Both the position numbers and the translations under genes were made by a program. From an uncultured Eubacteriales bacterium (GTDB taxonomy: Bacteria; Bacillota; Clostridia; Oscillospirales; Acutalibacteraceae), in assembly GCA_934511365.1 (NCBI GenBank), contig CAKSWC010000003.1:1-64000 (forward strand): a DNA stretch of 64,000 nucleotides. The letters run 5' to 3'. Positions within the stretch are counted from its first letter, which is position 1, and each line of letters opens with the position of its first letter. Below are positions 57,974-64,000 of the stretch, piece after piece. The notes beneath the pieces were generated by a model. The model had not been told where the DNA came from and ran no database searches. It saw only the letters and a program-made list of their open reading frames with translations.

Positions 57974-59136
57974 ACAATCCGATTAAAAACAGTGAAACAG
58001 CGTTTTATGTCTTTGACTCCGACCGGCTTCTTGAACGCGCTGCATATCTCAAAAAAATGCTCCCGGATAATGTTGAGCTTTGCTATGCGGTCAAAGCCAA
58101 CACCTTTATTATAGGTGAATATATCGGGAAAATCGGCAGATTTGAGGTTTGCTCTCCGGGTGAGGCGGAAATCTGCACTGAACTCGGTGTCTCTGATAAT
58201 GACATGGTCATCTCCGGCGTTTATAAAACCCCGTCGGTTATTGAAAAAATGGTCAAAGAGCATGAAGGGCGAATTTATACCGTTGAGTCACTGACTCAGT
58301 TTGAAATGCTGCGTGGGCTTTCAGAAAAATATAACCGCGTTCTGCCTATTCTTTTAAGACTCACAAACGACAGTCAGTTCGGCATAAACAAAAGTGAAAT
58401 CAAGGATATTATTGCAAACAGAAGTCAATATAAAAATCTTGATATCCACGGCATTCAGTTTTTCTCCGGAACGCAGAAAAGCTCTCTCAAAAAACTAAAA
58501 CGCGAGGTTTCAAAGCTTGATGAGCTTCTGACTTTTTTGCGTGATGAATACGGCTTTGAGTCTAAGGAACTTGAATACGGACCCGGCTTTCCCGTTGCAT
58601 ATTTTGAGGGAGAAGACGTTGGAGAAGAAGAACTCCTCAAGGGCTTTTATGAAATTATTGACTCAATGCAAAACAGAGTTAGAATTATTCTTGAACTCGG
58701 AAGAAGCATGGCGGCCTGCTGTGGAAAATACTACACGCACATTGTTGATATCAAGCACAACAAGGGACAAAATTACGTTCTCATTGACGGCGGAATGCAT
58801 CATCTTGTTTATTTTGGACAGCATATGGCAATGAAGCAGCCTATCCTTTCTGTCTGCGGCAAGGAATCAGAGCCCGTCACTTCGGAATGGAATATCTGCG
58901 GCTCGCTTTGCTCAATGAATGATATTGTTGCAAAACAGGTTTTGCTTCCGGACGTTGAAATAGGCGATCTTATCTGTTTTGAAAATACAGGTGCCTATTG
59001 CATGACAGAGGGCATTTCCTTGTTTCTGAGCCGTGAAATACCGGCTGTGTATCTCAAAAAAGCGGGTGAATATACACTGCTTAGAAAAAGCTTTGAAACA
59101 TCCGCACTCAATATGCCAAACATTGAAAGGAAGTAA
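57970..59136 (+). CDS. Fold-type III PLP-dependent decarboxylase (ODC/DAPDC/BtrK-like) in a Dlt-like operon
   Basis: 388 residues, TTG start overlapping the ligase stop. PLP Lys42 in CYAVKANT; FSGTQKSS after DIHGIQF (His160); phosphate loop EYGPGFPV (202-209); ELGRSMAACCG (242-252); GSLCSMNDIV (311-320) equivalent to the Cys-x-x-x-Asp substrate block of diaminopimelate and ornithine decarboxylases; GAYC (341-344). It is a decarboxylase and not an alanine racemase: the racemase catalytic-Tyr block is absent and the C-terminal barrel block is DAPDC-like. Relatives include BtrK, which decarboxylates glutamate while bound to a carrier protein, and exosortase-associated decarboxylases found beside a ligase and an ACP. 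The substrate is unknown. Confidence 0.88.
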   Translation: MNNPIKNSETAFYVFDSDRLLERAAYLKKMLPDNVELCYAVKANTFIIGEYIGKIGRFEVCSPGEAEICTELGVSDNDMVISGVYKTPSVIEKMVKEHEGRIYTVESLTQFEMLRGLSEKYNRVLPILLRLTNDSQFGINKSEIKDIIANRSQYKNLDIHGIQFFSGTQKSSLKKLKREVSKLDELLTFLRDEYGFESKELEYGPGFPVAYFEGEDVGEEELLKGFYEIIDSMQNRVRIILELGRSMAACCGKYYTHIVDIKHNKGQNYVLIDGGMHHLVYFGQHMAMKQPILSVCGKESEPVTSEWNICGSLCSMNDIVAKQVLLPDVEIGDLICFENTGAYCMTEGISLFLSREIPAVYLKKAGEYTLLRKSFETSALNMPNIERK

Positions 59137-59141
59137 TAATT

Positions 59142-59372
59142 ATGGACAAACTTATTGAAATTCTTGAGGATATTCAGCCCGATGTTGATTATGCAACTGC
59201 TGAAAATCTCATCGACGGCCACATTCTCAGCTCGCTTTCGATTATCTCACTTGTTGCTGAAATTGAGGACGAGTTTGACATCACAATTCCTGCCGTTGAT
59301 ATCATTCCGGCTAACTTTAACTCGGCAAAAGCAATGATGAAGATGATTGAACGTCTTCAGGATGAGGACTAA
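59142..59372 (+). CDS. Acyl carrier protein (DltC-like)
   Basis: 76 residues, acidic, four-helix carrier fold. The attachment motif is ILSSLSIISLVAEIEDEFDI: Ser31 fits the phosphopantetheine serine, but the usual preceding Asp of DSL is Ser30. AAAGGAAG lies upstream. It sits between the decarboxylase and the MBOAT gene, as DltC-like carriers sit near DltB. Its likely modifying enzyme is the Sfp-type transferase at 36.8 kb or the cell's AcpS. Confidence 0.9.
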   Translation: MDKLIEILEDIQPDVDYATAENLIDGHILSSLSIISLVAEIEDEFDITIPAVDIIPANFNSAKAMMKMIERLQDED

Positions 59373-59387
59373 AACCAAGGAAAGGCG

Positions 59388-59414
59388 GCGGCGCAACGTG
59401 TATATGCGCCGCCC
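59388..59414 (+). other. GC-rich hairpin between the ACP and MBOAT genes
   Basis: GGCGGCGC and GCGCCGCC arms (8 bp, all G-C) around AACGTGTATAT. No T-run follows, so it is more likely an mRNA-stability or processing element than a terminator. It leaves only 12 bp before the ATG at 59427, which has no visible Shine-Dalgarno. Confidence 0.7.
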
Positions 59415-59426
59415 GGTTGTTACTTT

Positions 59427-61061
59427 ATGAAGTTTACTGATTTTCTTCTTGCCGGGACCCTCGGAGAAATGACCTCATTTTCATCGGCGGCATATCTCAT
59501 GATATTTTTTCCGGCGAGCCTTATCTTATATAGCGTTGTTCCGCAGAAAGCTAAAAAGTATTTCCTTTTGATTGCAAGTATTATATTTTATTGGCTAATC
59601 AGCGGCAATCTTGTAATATATCTCTTTCTTTCAATACTTTCAATTCATTATTTTGGCCTGTGGCTTGACAGGATTAATACCCAAAAGTCCGCCGCGGTCA
59701 AGGCCTGCGAGAGAGAGAACCGCAAAGAAGTTAAAAAGCAATATGTTTCAAAAAGCCGCCGGGTGCTTGCCCTTGCCGCTTTGATACATATAGGCGTTCT
59801 GCTGGTTCTTAAGTATTCTCCGTTTTTTACGGGGAACATCAATTCGTTGCTTGGACTTTTAGGCCTGACATTCAGGTTTGAAATTCCGTCTTATCTGCAA
59901 CCGATAGGAATTTCGTTTTTCTCGCTCCAGGCGTTTTCATATGTATTTGATGTATACAGAGGAACAACAAAGGCGGACGAAAATGTTTTCCGTCTCGGTC
60001 TTTATATGTCTTTCTTTCCGCAGATAGTTGAAGGTCCGATATGCCGCTATGAGCAGACGGCTATGAAGCTATGGAATGTTGAAAGAATTAAATATGAAAA
60101 TCTTATACTCGGTCTTGAGCGTTTTGCATACGGCCTTTTGAAAAAAATTGTTATTGCAGACAGGCTCAACGCTCCGGTCAAGGAGATGTTCAAAAACTAT
60201 AATGACTATCCCGGAGGAACGGTTATCATTGCCGCTGTTTTTTATACAATTCAGCTGTATGCCGACTTTTCCGGCGCAATGGATGCGGTTATGGGTACCG
60301 CACAGATTTTCGGAATTGAGATGCCGGAAAACTTCCGCCGTCCATTCTTTTCAAAAACAATTTCTGAGTTTTGGCAGCGTTGGCACATTACCCTCGGTGC
60401 ATGGTTCAGGGATTACATTTTTTATCCTGTAACAATGTCTAAGCCGATGAAAAAACTGACTTCCTCGGCGCGCAAAAAGCTTGGCAACCATTTCGGTCCT
60501 TTGCTTGCCGGAAGCATTGCACTGTTTTGCGTTTGGCTTTGCAACGGTTTGTGGCACGGGGCAGGATGGACATATATTTTCTTTGGAATGTATCATTTTG
60601 TGCTGATACTTTTAGGAAGTATGGTTGCACCGCTTGTTGCTGCTGTCAACAAAAAGCTGCATATTAATCCCGAGTGGTTTGGATACCGCAGCATTCAAAT
60701 TATCAGGACAAGTTGCTTTGTTGTTATTGGAGAAATGTTTTTCCGCGCGGAAACTCTTTCGGACGGATTCGGAATGGTCAAAAAAGTTGTGACGGATTTC
60801 ACGTTTCCAACAGTAAGGGAGTTTCTTGGCTCAACATTTAAAATCAGCTATGGCGGAATAGCCTCGCTCGGCGTTGCACTTATTTTCGTTTTCATTATCA
60901 GCTTGCTCGGCGAAAAAGGTGTCAATGTCCGTGAATCACTTCAAAAAAGGAATGTTGTTCTGCGCATAATTCTTCTTTATATAATGGTCATGTTTATTCT
61001 TGTTTTCGGCGCATATGGTCCGGACTATATTCCTGTTGATCCGATATATGCTAATTTCTAA
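59427..61061 (+). CDS. MBOAT-family O-acyltransferase (DltB/AlgI-like)
   Basis: 544 residues, ~11 helices. MBOAT blocks: SFFPQIVEGPICRYEQ, LYADFSGAMDAVMG, ISEFWQRWHITLGAWFRDYI and the catalytic His in GLWHGAGWTYIFFGMYH. It moves an acyl group across or at the membrane onto a hydroxyl of a cell-surface polymer; in Dlt it accepts D-Ala-DltC, in AlgI/PatA acetyl donors. Here the neighbouring carrier protein suggests a Dlt-like donor. Start uncertain: ATG 59427 gives 14 extra residues over ATG 59469, where the usual MBOAT N-terminus begins and CGGAG stands close by. Confidence 0.9.
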   Translation: MKFTDFLLAGTLGEMTSFSSAAYLMIFFPASLILYSVVPQKAKKYFLLIASIIFYWLISGNLVIYLFLSILSIHYFGLWLDRINTQKSAAVKACERENRKEVKKQYVSKSRRVLALAALIHIGVLLVLKYSPFFTGNINSLLGLLGLTFRFEIPSYLQPIGISFFSLQAFSYVFDVYRGTTKADENVFRLGLYMSFFPQIVEGPICRYEQTAMKLWNVERIKYENLILGLERFAYGLLKKIVIADRLNAPVKEMFKNYNDYPGGTVIIAAVFYTIQLYADFSGAMDAVMGTAQIFGIEMPENFRRPFFSKTISEFWQRWHITLGAWFRDYIFYPVTMSKPMKKLTSSARKKLGNHFGPLLAGSIALFCVWLCNGLWHGAGWTYIFFGMYHFVLILLGSMVAPLVAAVNKKLHINPEWFGYRSIQIIRTSCFVVIGEMFFRAETLSDGFGMVKKVVTDFTFPTVREFLGSTFKISYGGIASLGVALIFVFIISLLGEKGVNVRESLQKRNVVLRIILLYIMVMFILVFGAYGPDYIPVDPIYANF

Positions 61062-61072
61062 GGAGGCTGCGG

Positions 61073-62152
61073 ATGAAAAACATTATCAAAAACATTATTT
61101 GCAGTTTGCTTTTTGTTTCCCTCATTGTTGGCTCGCTCGTTGTTGGGTCTGCTCTTGTTGAACCAAAGGGCAACTCAAAAGAGGACGGAATGAAGGATTA
61201 TTCGGCTGTCGGAATTATCAGCGAACCAAAAGATACTATTGATGCGGTTTTTGTTGGTGACAGTGAGTCTTATCGTGCAATTATGCCGCTGAAAATTTGG
61301 AGGGAACATGGAATAACAGGCTATGTTTGCTCAACTCCATCCCAGCGCCTTTATTATTCGCTCGAACTGCTTGAAAAGGCATTAAGTAGCCAAAAGCCTA
61401 AGTATGTGTTTATTGAAACAAACAGTTTTTTCAGAGAGTTCACCGTTTCCGATGCTCTTGTTAACAGAGCCGAACAGCTTGTTCCGTTCTTTCGCTATCA
61501 TACGCGGGTGAAATATCTCAGATTTAATCATTTTAGCTTTGATAACCTTTTTTCTGGCTCTAATTATTCCTATACTGTTGATAATAAGGGATATCGTCTA
61601 AGCATTAAATCGAAACCCGGAAAAACAAAAGGCTATATGAGTTATACAAATGAAGTTCAGTCAATTCCGGAAAAAAACGCAGAGTACATCAAGCGTATTA
61701 AATCATTTTGCGAAAATAAAGGTGCTGAACTTGTTTTCCTGAGTATCCCGAGTATACAAAACTATAACTACAAAAAGCACAACGGTATCGCAAAGCTTGC
61801 AAAGGATATCGGCGTTGAGTATATTGATATGAACCTTTTGAAGAAGGAGATTCCAATCAACTGGAAAACCGATACCTATGATAAAGGCGATCATATGAAT
61901 TATTTCGGTGCATTAAAAACAACTGCTTATCTCGGTAACTATCTTGCCGCAAGCGGAAAATTCACAGATAAAAAGAATGACCCAAATTACCAATGTTGGT
62001 TCGATTCTGTTGAAAAGTTCGATCTTGAACTTGCAAAGGCTTTAAAAAAGCATGACAAACGTGTTCGGAAAGAGGCAAGGAAAAATAAAAGCGACTCTGA
62101 AAGTACAACTCTTGCCGAGGCTTCCGTAACGTCAGGAAAATCAAATAAATAA
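61073..62152 (+). CDS. Membrane-anchored SGNH-hydrolase-like protein (DltD/AlgX-like partner)
   Basis: 359 residues: one N-terminal membrane helix (SLLFVSLIVGSLVVGSAL), extracytoplasmic domain with block I VFVGDSESYRAIMP (Ser64 as candidate nucleophile), YVFIETNSFFRE and the Asp-x-x-His block KGDHMNYFGALK; the C-terminus is a Lys-rich tail. DltD and AlgJ/AlgX proteins of this fold work with MBOAT acyltransferases in the last transfer step. It is 11 bp after the MBOAT gene (AAGGAGG) and ends the operon at a strong terminator. Confidence 0.85.
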   Translation: MKNIIKNIICSLLFVSLIVGSLVVGSALVEPKGNSKEDGMKDYSAVGIISEPKDTIDAVFVGDSESYRAIMPLKIWREHGITGYVCSTPSQRLYYSLELLEKALSSQKPKYVFIETNSFFREFTVSDALVNRAEQLVPFFRYHTRVKYLRFNHFSFDNLFSGSNYSYTVDNKGYRLSIKSKPGKTKGYMSYTNEVQSIPEKNAEYIKRIKSFCENKGAELVFLSIPSIQNYNYKKHNGIAKLAKDIGVEYIDMNLLKKEIPINWKTDTYDKGDHMNYFGALKTTAYLGNYLAASGKFTDKKNDPNYQCWFDSVEKFDLELAKALKKHDKRVRKEARKNKSDSESTTLAEASVTSGKSNK

Positions 62153-62170
62153 CAAGAATCAGATGCATAA

Positions 62171-62213
62171 AAACAACAGCGACAGCCGGTAAAAGCTGTC
62201 GCTGTTGTTTTGT
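62171..62213. terminator. Bidirectional terminator of the acylation operon and the convergent hydrolase
   Basis: Perfect 15-bp arms AACAACAGCGACAGC (62172-62186) and GCTGTCGCTGTTGTT (62195-62209), then TTTGTC. Confidence 0.9.
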
Positions 62214-62220
62214 CAAATTC

Positions 62221-64000
62221 TTAAATATCTAAGTTTACAAAAGATAAAGTCACGAGCTTAATAATACGCTTAACTATAAGCGCAAAAGCTTTCATTTGCG
62301 TACCCTTGTCAAAATTGCTTAGCATATTTTTGGCATCGTTTGCCGTAACGTAAATTTGCGAAACGGCGGCTTTTGTGAGCGGCTTTGAAGTGTCAAACTT
62401 AGCTGCTTCTCCGCCGACACAGGTGAAGTTAAATCTGCGCATACCGATTGCAAAGGCAGAGTTCATGTCAAGATAATAGACGGTTACAGTGAAATTCGTC
62501 ATTGCTTTTTCATCAATCGGTGCTTTGAGAGGAACAGAAATTTTTCCGCCTTTTGGAATAGTCTTTCCTTTAACATCATCAAATGAAGCGTCAATACCTT
62601 CAATTTTTATTGAAACGAGCTCAATGTCACTTTTCTTTGAAAGATTCTCAATTACCAATGCTGTGTCACCGGAAGAAACCCTGCCATATACTGACTTATC
62701 AAACGCAGCGTGAACACCAAATTTTGCGTTATATGTTGTTTCAAACTGCGGAAACGCCGGATCTGTGTATACTGTTTTGAGGTCATCTGTCAACAAAAGC
62801 TTGTCTGTAAGTGCAAGTGCATACTCGTCATATGCATATTGCGCGTGAAATTGATTCTCAATAAACCATGTGTTGTCCGGAATATATCCGTATGATGCGT
62901 CAATATTCATAGAGGGTGAAACATGATTGTGGTCTTTGTTTTTGCAAGTAACACTACTATCAGAAATGTTGGTTGTGTATCCGTTTGAAAAGCGGTAACC
63001 ATATTCTGTAACCTTTGCTCCGGATGCTGTTTTTGTTGCAACAAGACAGTCGCTGTTGACAAGTGCGCCTGCGCCGGAAGGCGTGTCGGTGCCGCAGACG
63101 ATATTTACGTCTACACCTTTGCTTCTTGCATAAGTGAGATATTCATTGAGGTTCGGCATAATTGTGTAATGCGCAAAATCTGTTTTCTTGAGCATTGGCG
63201 CATATGCGGCTTTCTTTTCGGGTGTATTGATGTGCATTGATTTGATTTCATCATAATGCTCAGCATCAACAAAGTCCCAGATGCTTCCGAAAGAAAGAAC
63301 TGTTGCAAGCATCCTTTCGGTTTGGATAGTGCGATTGACAAGGCCGCTGATTCTGTCAAGTTTTAAAAATCCGAGGAACCATTCAAACTCAGTTTCAGAA
63401 ATGTATTTGTCACCGCCATTGGCAAAGAAAAGCGGATTCAGCGCAGCCTGGGCAAACTTAACAATCGTTGGAAGATTGAGGTGTGTTGTGTCCGAAAGAA
63501 AGTCGTATGCAATTTGAACGCCGCCAATCGCCGGTGAGTTGAGAACGGCGTTGTTGACATAGTCAAGATTGAAATATGTTTTGAGTTCATCAGTTGATAA
63601 ACCGAGAAGCGCGGCAAGTTCTTCAGCTGCTTTTCCGCCTTTGTCAACAACAGAGCAAAGTGATATATATGTTCCGGTGGTTTGGCCGCCGTGGCTTTCA
63701 CTGAATATGTTGACTTTTTTGGCACCCGTGTAATCAAGAACAGATTTAATGTATTTTCCGAGGTCAAGTGCGCAATAGATAATTTCCTGCCGCCAGTCAA
63801 CAGAAAACTGAAAAACATTTTCCGCACCGATTTTTTTGCAAAGTGACGGAACATATCTTTCCTCGTGAATAGTTCCGAGTAAATATCTGGTAGTGGCCAT
63901 GTTGTCATAAATATATTTCATATTGCTTTCTTCCGGCTTTGTCGGCCATACGCCTGTATTATAAACGGGCGTTCCGTCCGGGTTGCGTTTCATATAGCGC
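62221..64000 (-). CDS. Large secreted hydrolase, paralogue of the 14-kb gene (5' end outside window)
   Basis: At least 592 residues; the frame stays open to the right window edge (the ATG at 63993 is internal, preceded by ..RY as in the 14-kb protein's QYRIDENG). Nucleophile elbow NIFSESHGGQTTGTY matches NIFAVSHGGQVTGTY of the 14-kb protein; other shared blocks are SIWDF, TDFAHYTIMP/SDYMHYEVMP, VSPSMNIDASYGYIPDNTWF, VHAAFDKSVYGRVSSGDTAL and RRFNFT. The C-terminus again is hydrophobic and basic. It would be a secreted or wall-associated esterase/lipase-like enzyme; substrate unknown. Signal peptide not in the window. Confidence 0.8.
   Translation of the reverse strand, partial: RYMKRNPDGTPVYNTGVWPTKPEESNMKYIYDNMATTRYLLGTIHEERYVPSLCKKIGAENVFQFSVDWRQEIIYCALDLGKYIKSVLDYTGAKKVNIFSESHGGQTTGTYISLCSVVDKGGKAAEELAALLGLSTDELKTYFNLDYVNNAVLNSPAIGGVQIAYDFLSDTTHLNLPTIVKFAQAALNPLFFANGGDKYISETEFEWFLGFLKLDRISGLVNRTIQTERMLATVLSFGSIWDFVDAEHYDEIKSMHINTPEKKAAYAPMLKKTDFAHYTIMPNLNEYLTYARSKGVDVNIVCGTDTPSGAGALVNSDCLVATKTASGAKVTEYGYRFSNGYTTNISDSSVTCKNKDHNHVSPSMNIDASYGYIPDNTWFIENQFHAQYAYDEYALALTDKLLLTDDLKTVYTDPAFPQFETTYNAKFGVHAAFDKSVYGRVSSGDTALVIENLSKKSDIELVSIKIEGIDASFDDVKGKTIPKGGKISVPLKAPIDEKAMTNFTVTVYYLDMNSAFAIGMRRFNFTCVGGEAAKFDTSKPLTKAAVSQIYVTANDAKNMLSNFDKGTQMKAFALIVKRIIKLVTLSFVNLDI

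Noticed and set aside
57970..59136. Alanine racemase supplying D-alanine
   Set aside because: Same fold class, but the GSLCSMND and GAYC blocks are of decarboxylases and the racemase C-terminal catalytic tyrosine block is missing.
56441..62152. Plain D-alanylation (dltABCD) operon annotation
   Set aside because: A PLP decarboxylase is inserted in the loading module, the ligase differs in its YGPTE block, and the carrier motif is SSL, so D-alanine cannot be assumed.
1..64000. tRNA genes, insertion sequences, integrases, prophage or plasmid origins
   Set aside because: I looked for tRNA ends, transposase or integrase motifs and long terminal inverted repeats and saw none.

Overview
The window looks like chromosome from an anaerobic, endospore-forming, low-to-moderate-GC Gram-positive bacterium of the Clostridia (Eubacteriales, probably the Oscillospiraceae/Ruminococcaceae neighbourhood; the exact genus is not readable from sequence alone). 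The evidence is spoVT, a SpoIID-family gene, a cotJABC spore-coat operon, a tetrahydrofolate riboswitch before folT, the ylxM-ffh-rpsP-khpA order, purine-rich ribosome binding sites with frequent TTG/GTG starts, and lipoprotein biology (lgt). No tRNA, rRNA 16S/23S, CRISPR array, transposase or prophage was seen.

Layout. 1-3.5 kb is an Rhs polymorphic-toxin tip: the C-terminus of an Rhs protein with an HNH/AHH-like nuclease end, three unrecognised small genes (candidate immunity or orphan cassettes), a decayed piece of Rhs core, two copies of a hairpin repeat and an orphan promoter-terminator unit. 3.5-9.1 kb (minus strand) holds mreB-like, comF, recD2, a small membrane protein, the RNase P RNA gene rnpB and folT with its riboswitch. 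9.3-18.9 kb (plus) holds the SRP/ribosome operon, a phosphoglucomutase, a tiny sortase-signal-like protein, a large secreted hydrolase, and an SDR plus Old-Yellow-Enzyme-type pair. 19-26 kb is guaB followed by a one-carbon/methionine set (metF, a stand-alone MetH activation domain, metH) and a thioredoxin plus a ferredoxin-thioredoxin-reductase-like protein. 26-31 kb holds spoVT, a Crp/Fnr regulator with a NitT/TauT-type ABC transporter, and spoIID. 31-38.9 kb is a long plus-strand run: citrate synthase, two membrane proteins, lgt, folD, a tandem PspC protein, an Sfp-type phosphopantetheinyl transferase and an MFS symporter.

39-47 kb (minus) holds a DUF1538 membrane protein with a PII-like partner, a two-component system with a PepSY protein, a second PepSY protein, a possible cis-antisense RNA, and cotJABC. 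47-52.7 kb (plus) holds a DUF2975/Xre/DUF4173-like group and two flavoproteins. 52.7-64 kb holds a secreted family I.5-like lipase, then the most interesting locus: a two-component system followed by a DltA-like adenylating ligase, a fold-type III PLP decarboxylase, an acyl carrier protein, an MBOAT acyltransferase and an SGNH/DltD-like protein. The window closes inside a second copy of the large secreted hydrolase seen at 14 kb.

Working model for the 54-62 kb locus: the ligase activates an amino acid and loads it on the carrier protein (made holo by the phosphopantetheinyl transferase encoded at 36.8 kb), the PLP enzyme decarboxylates it, possibly while it is tethered to the carrier as in butirosin biosynthesis (BtrJ/BtrI/BtrK), and the MBOAT/SGNH pair transfers the resulting amine-bearing acyl group to a cell-surface polymer, under control of the adjacent two-component system. 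A shared 16-bp box lies upstream of both the regulator and the ligase genes. This is inference from domain content and gene order.
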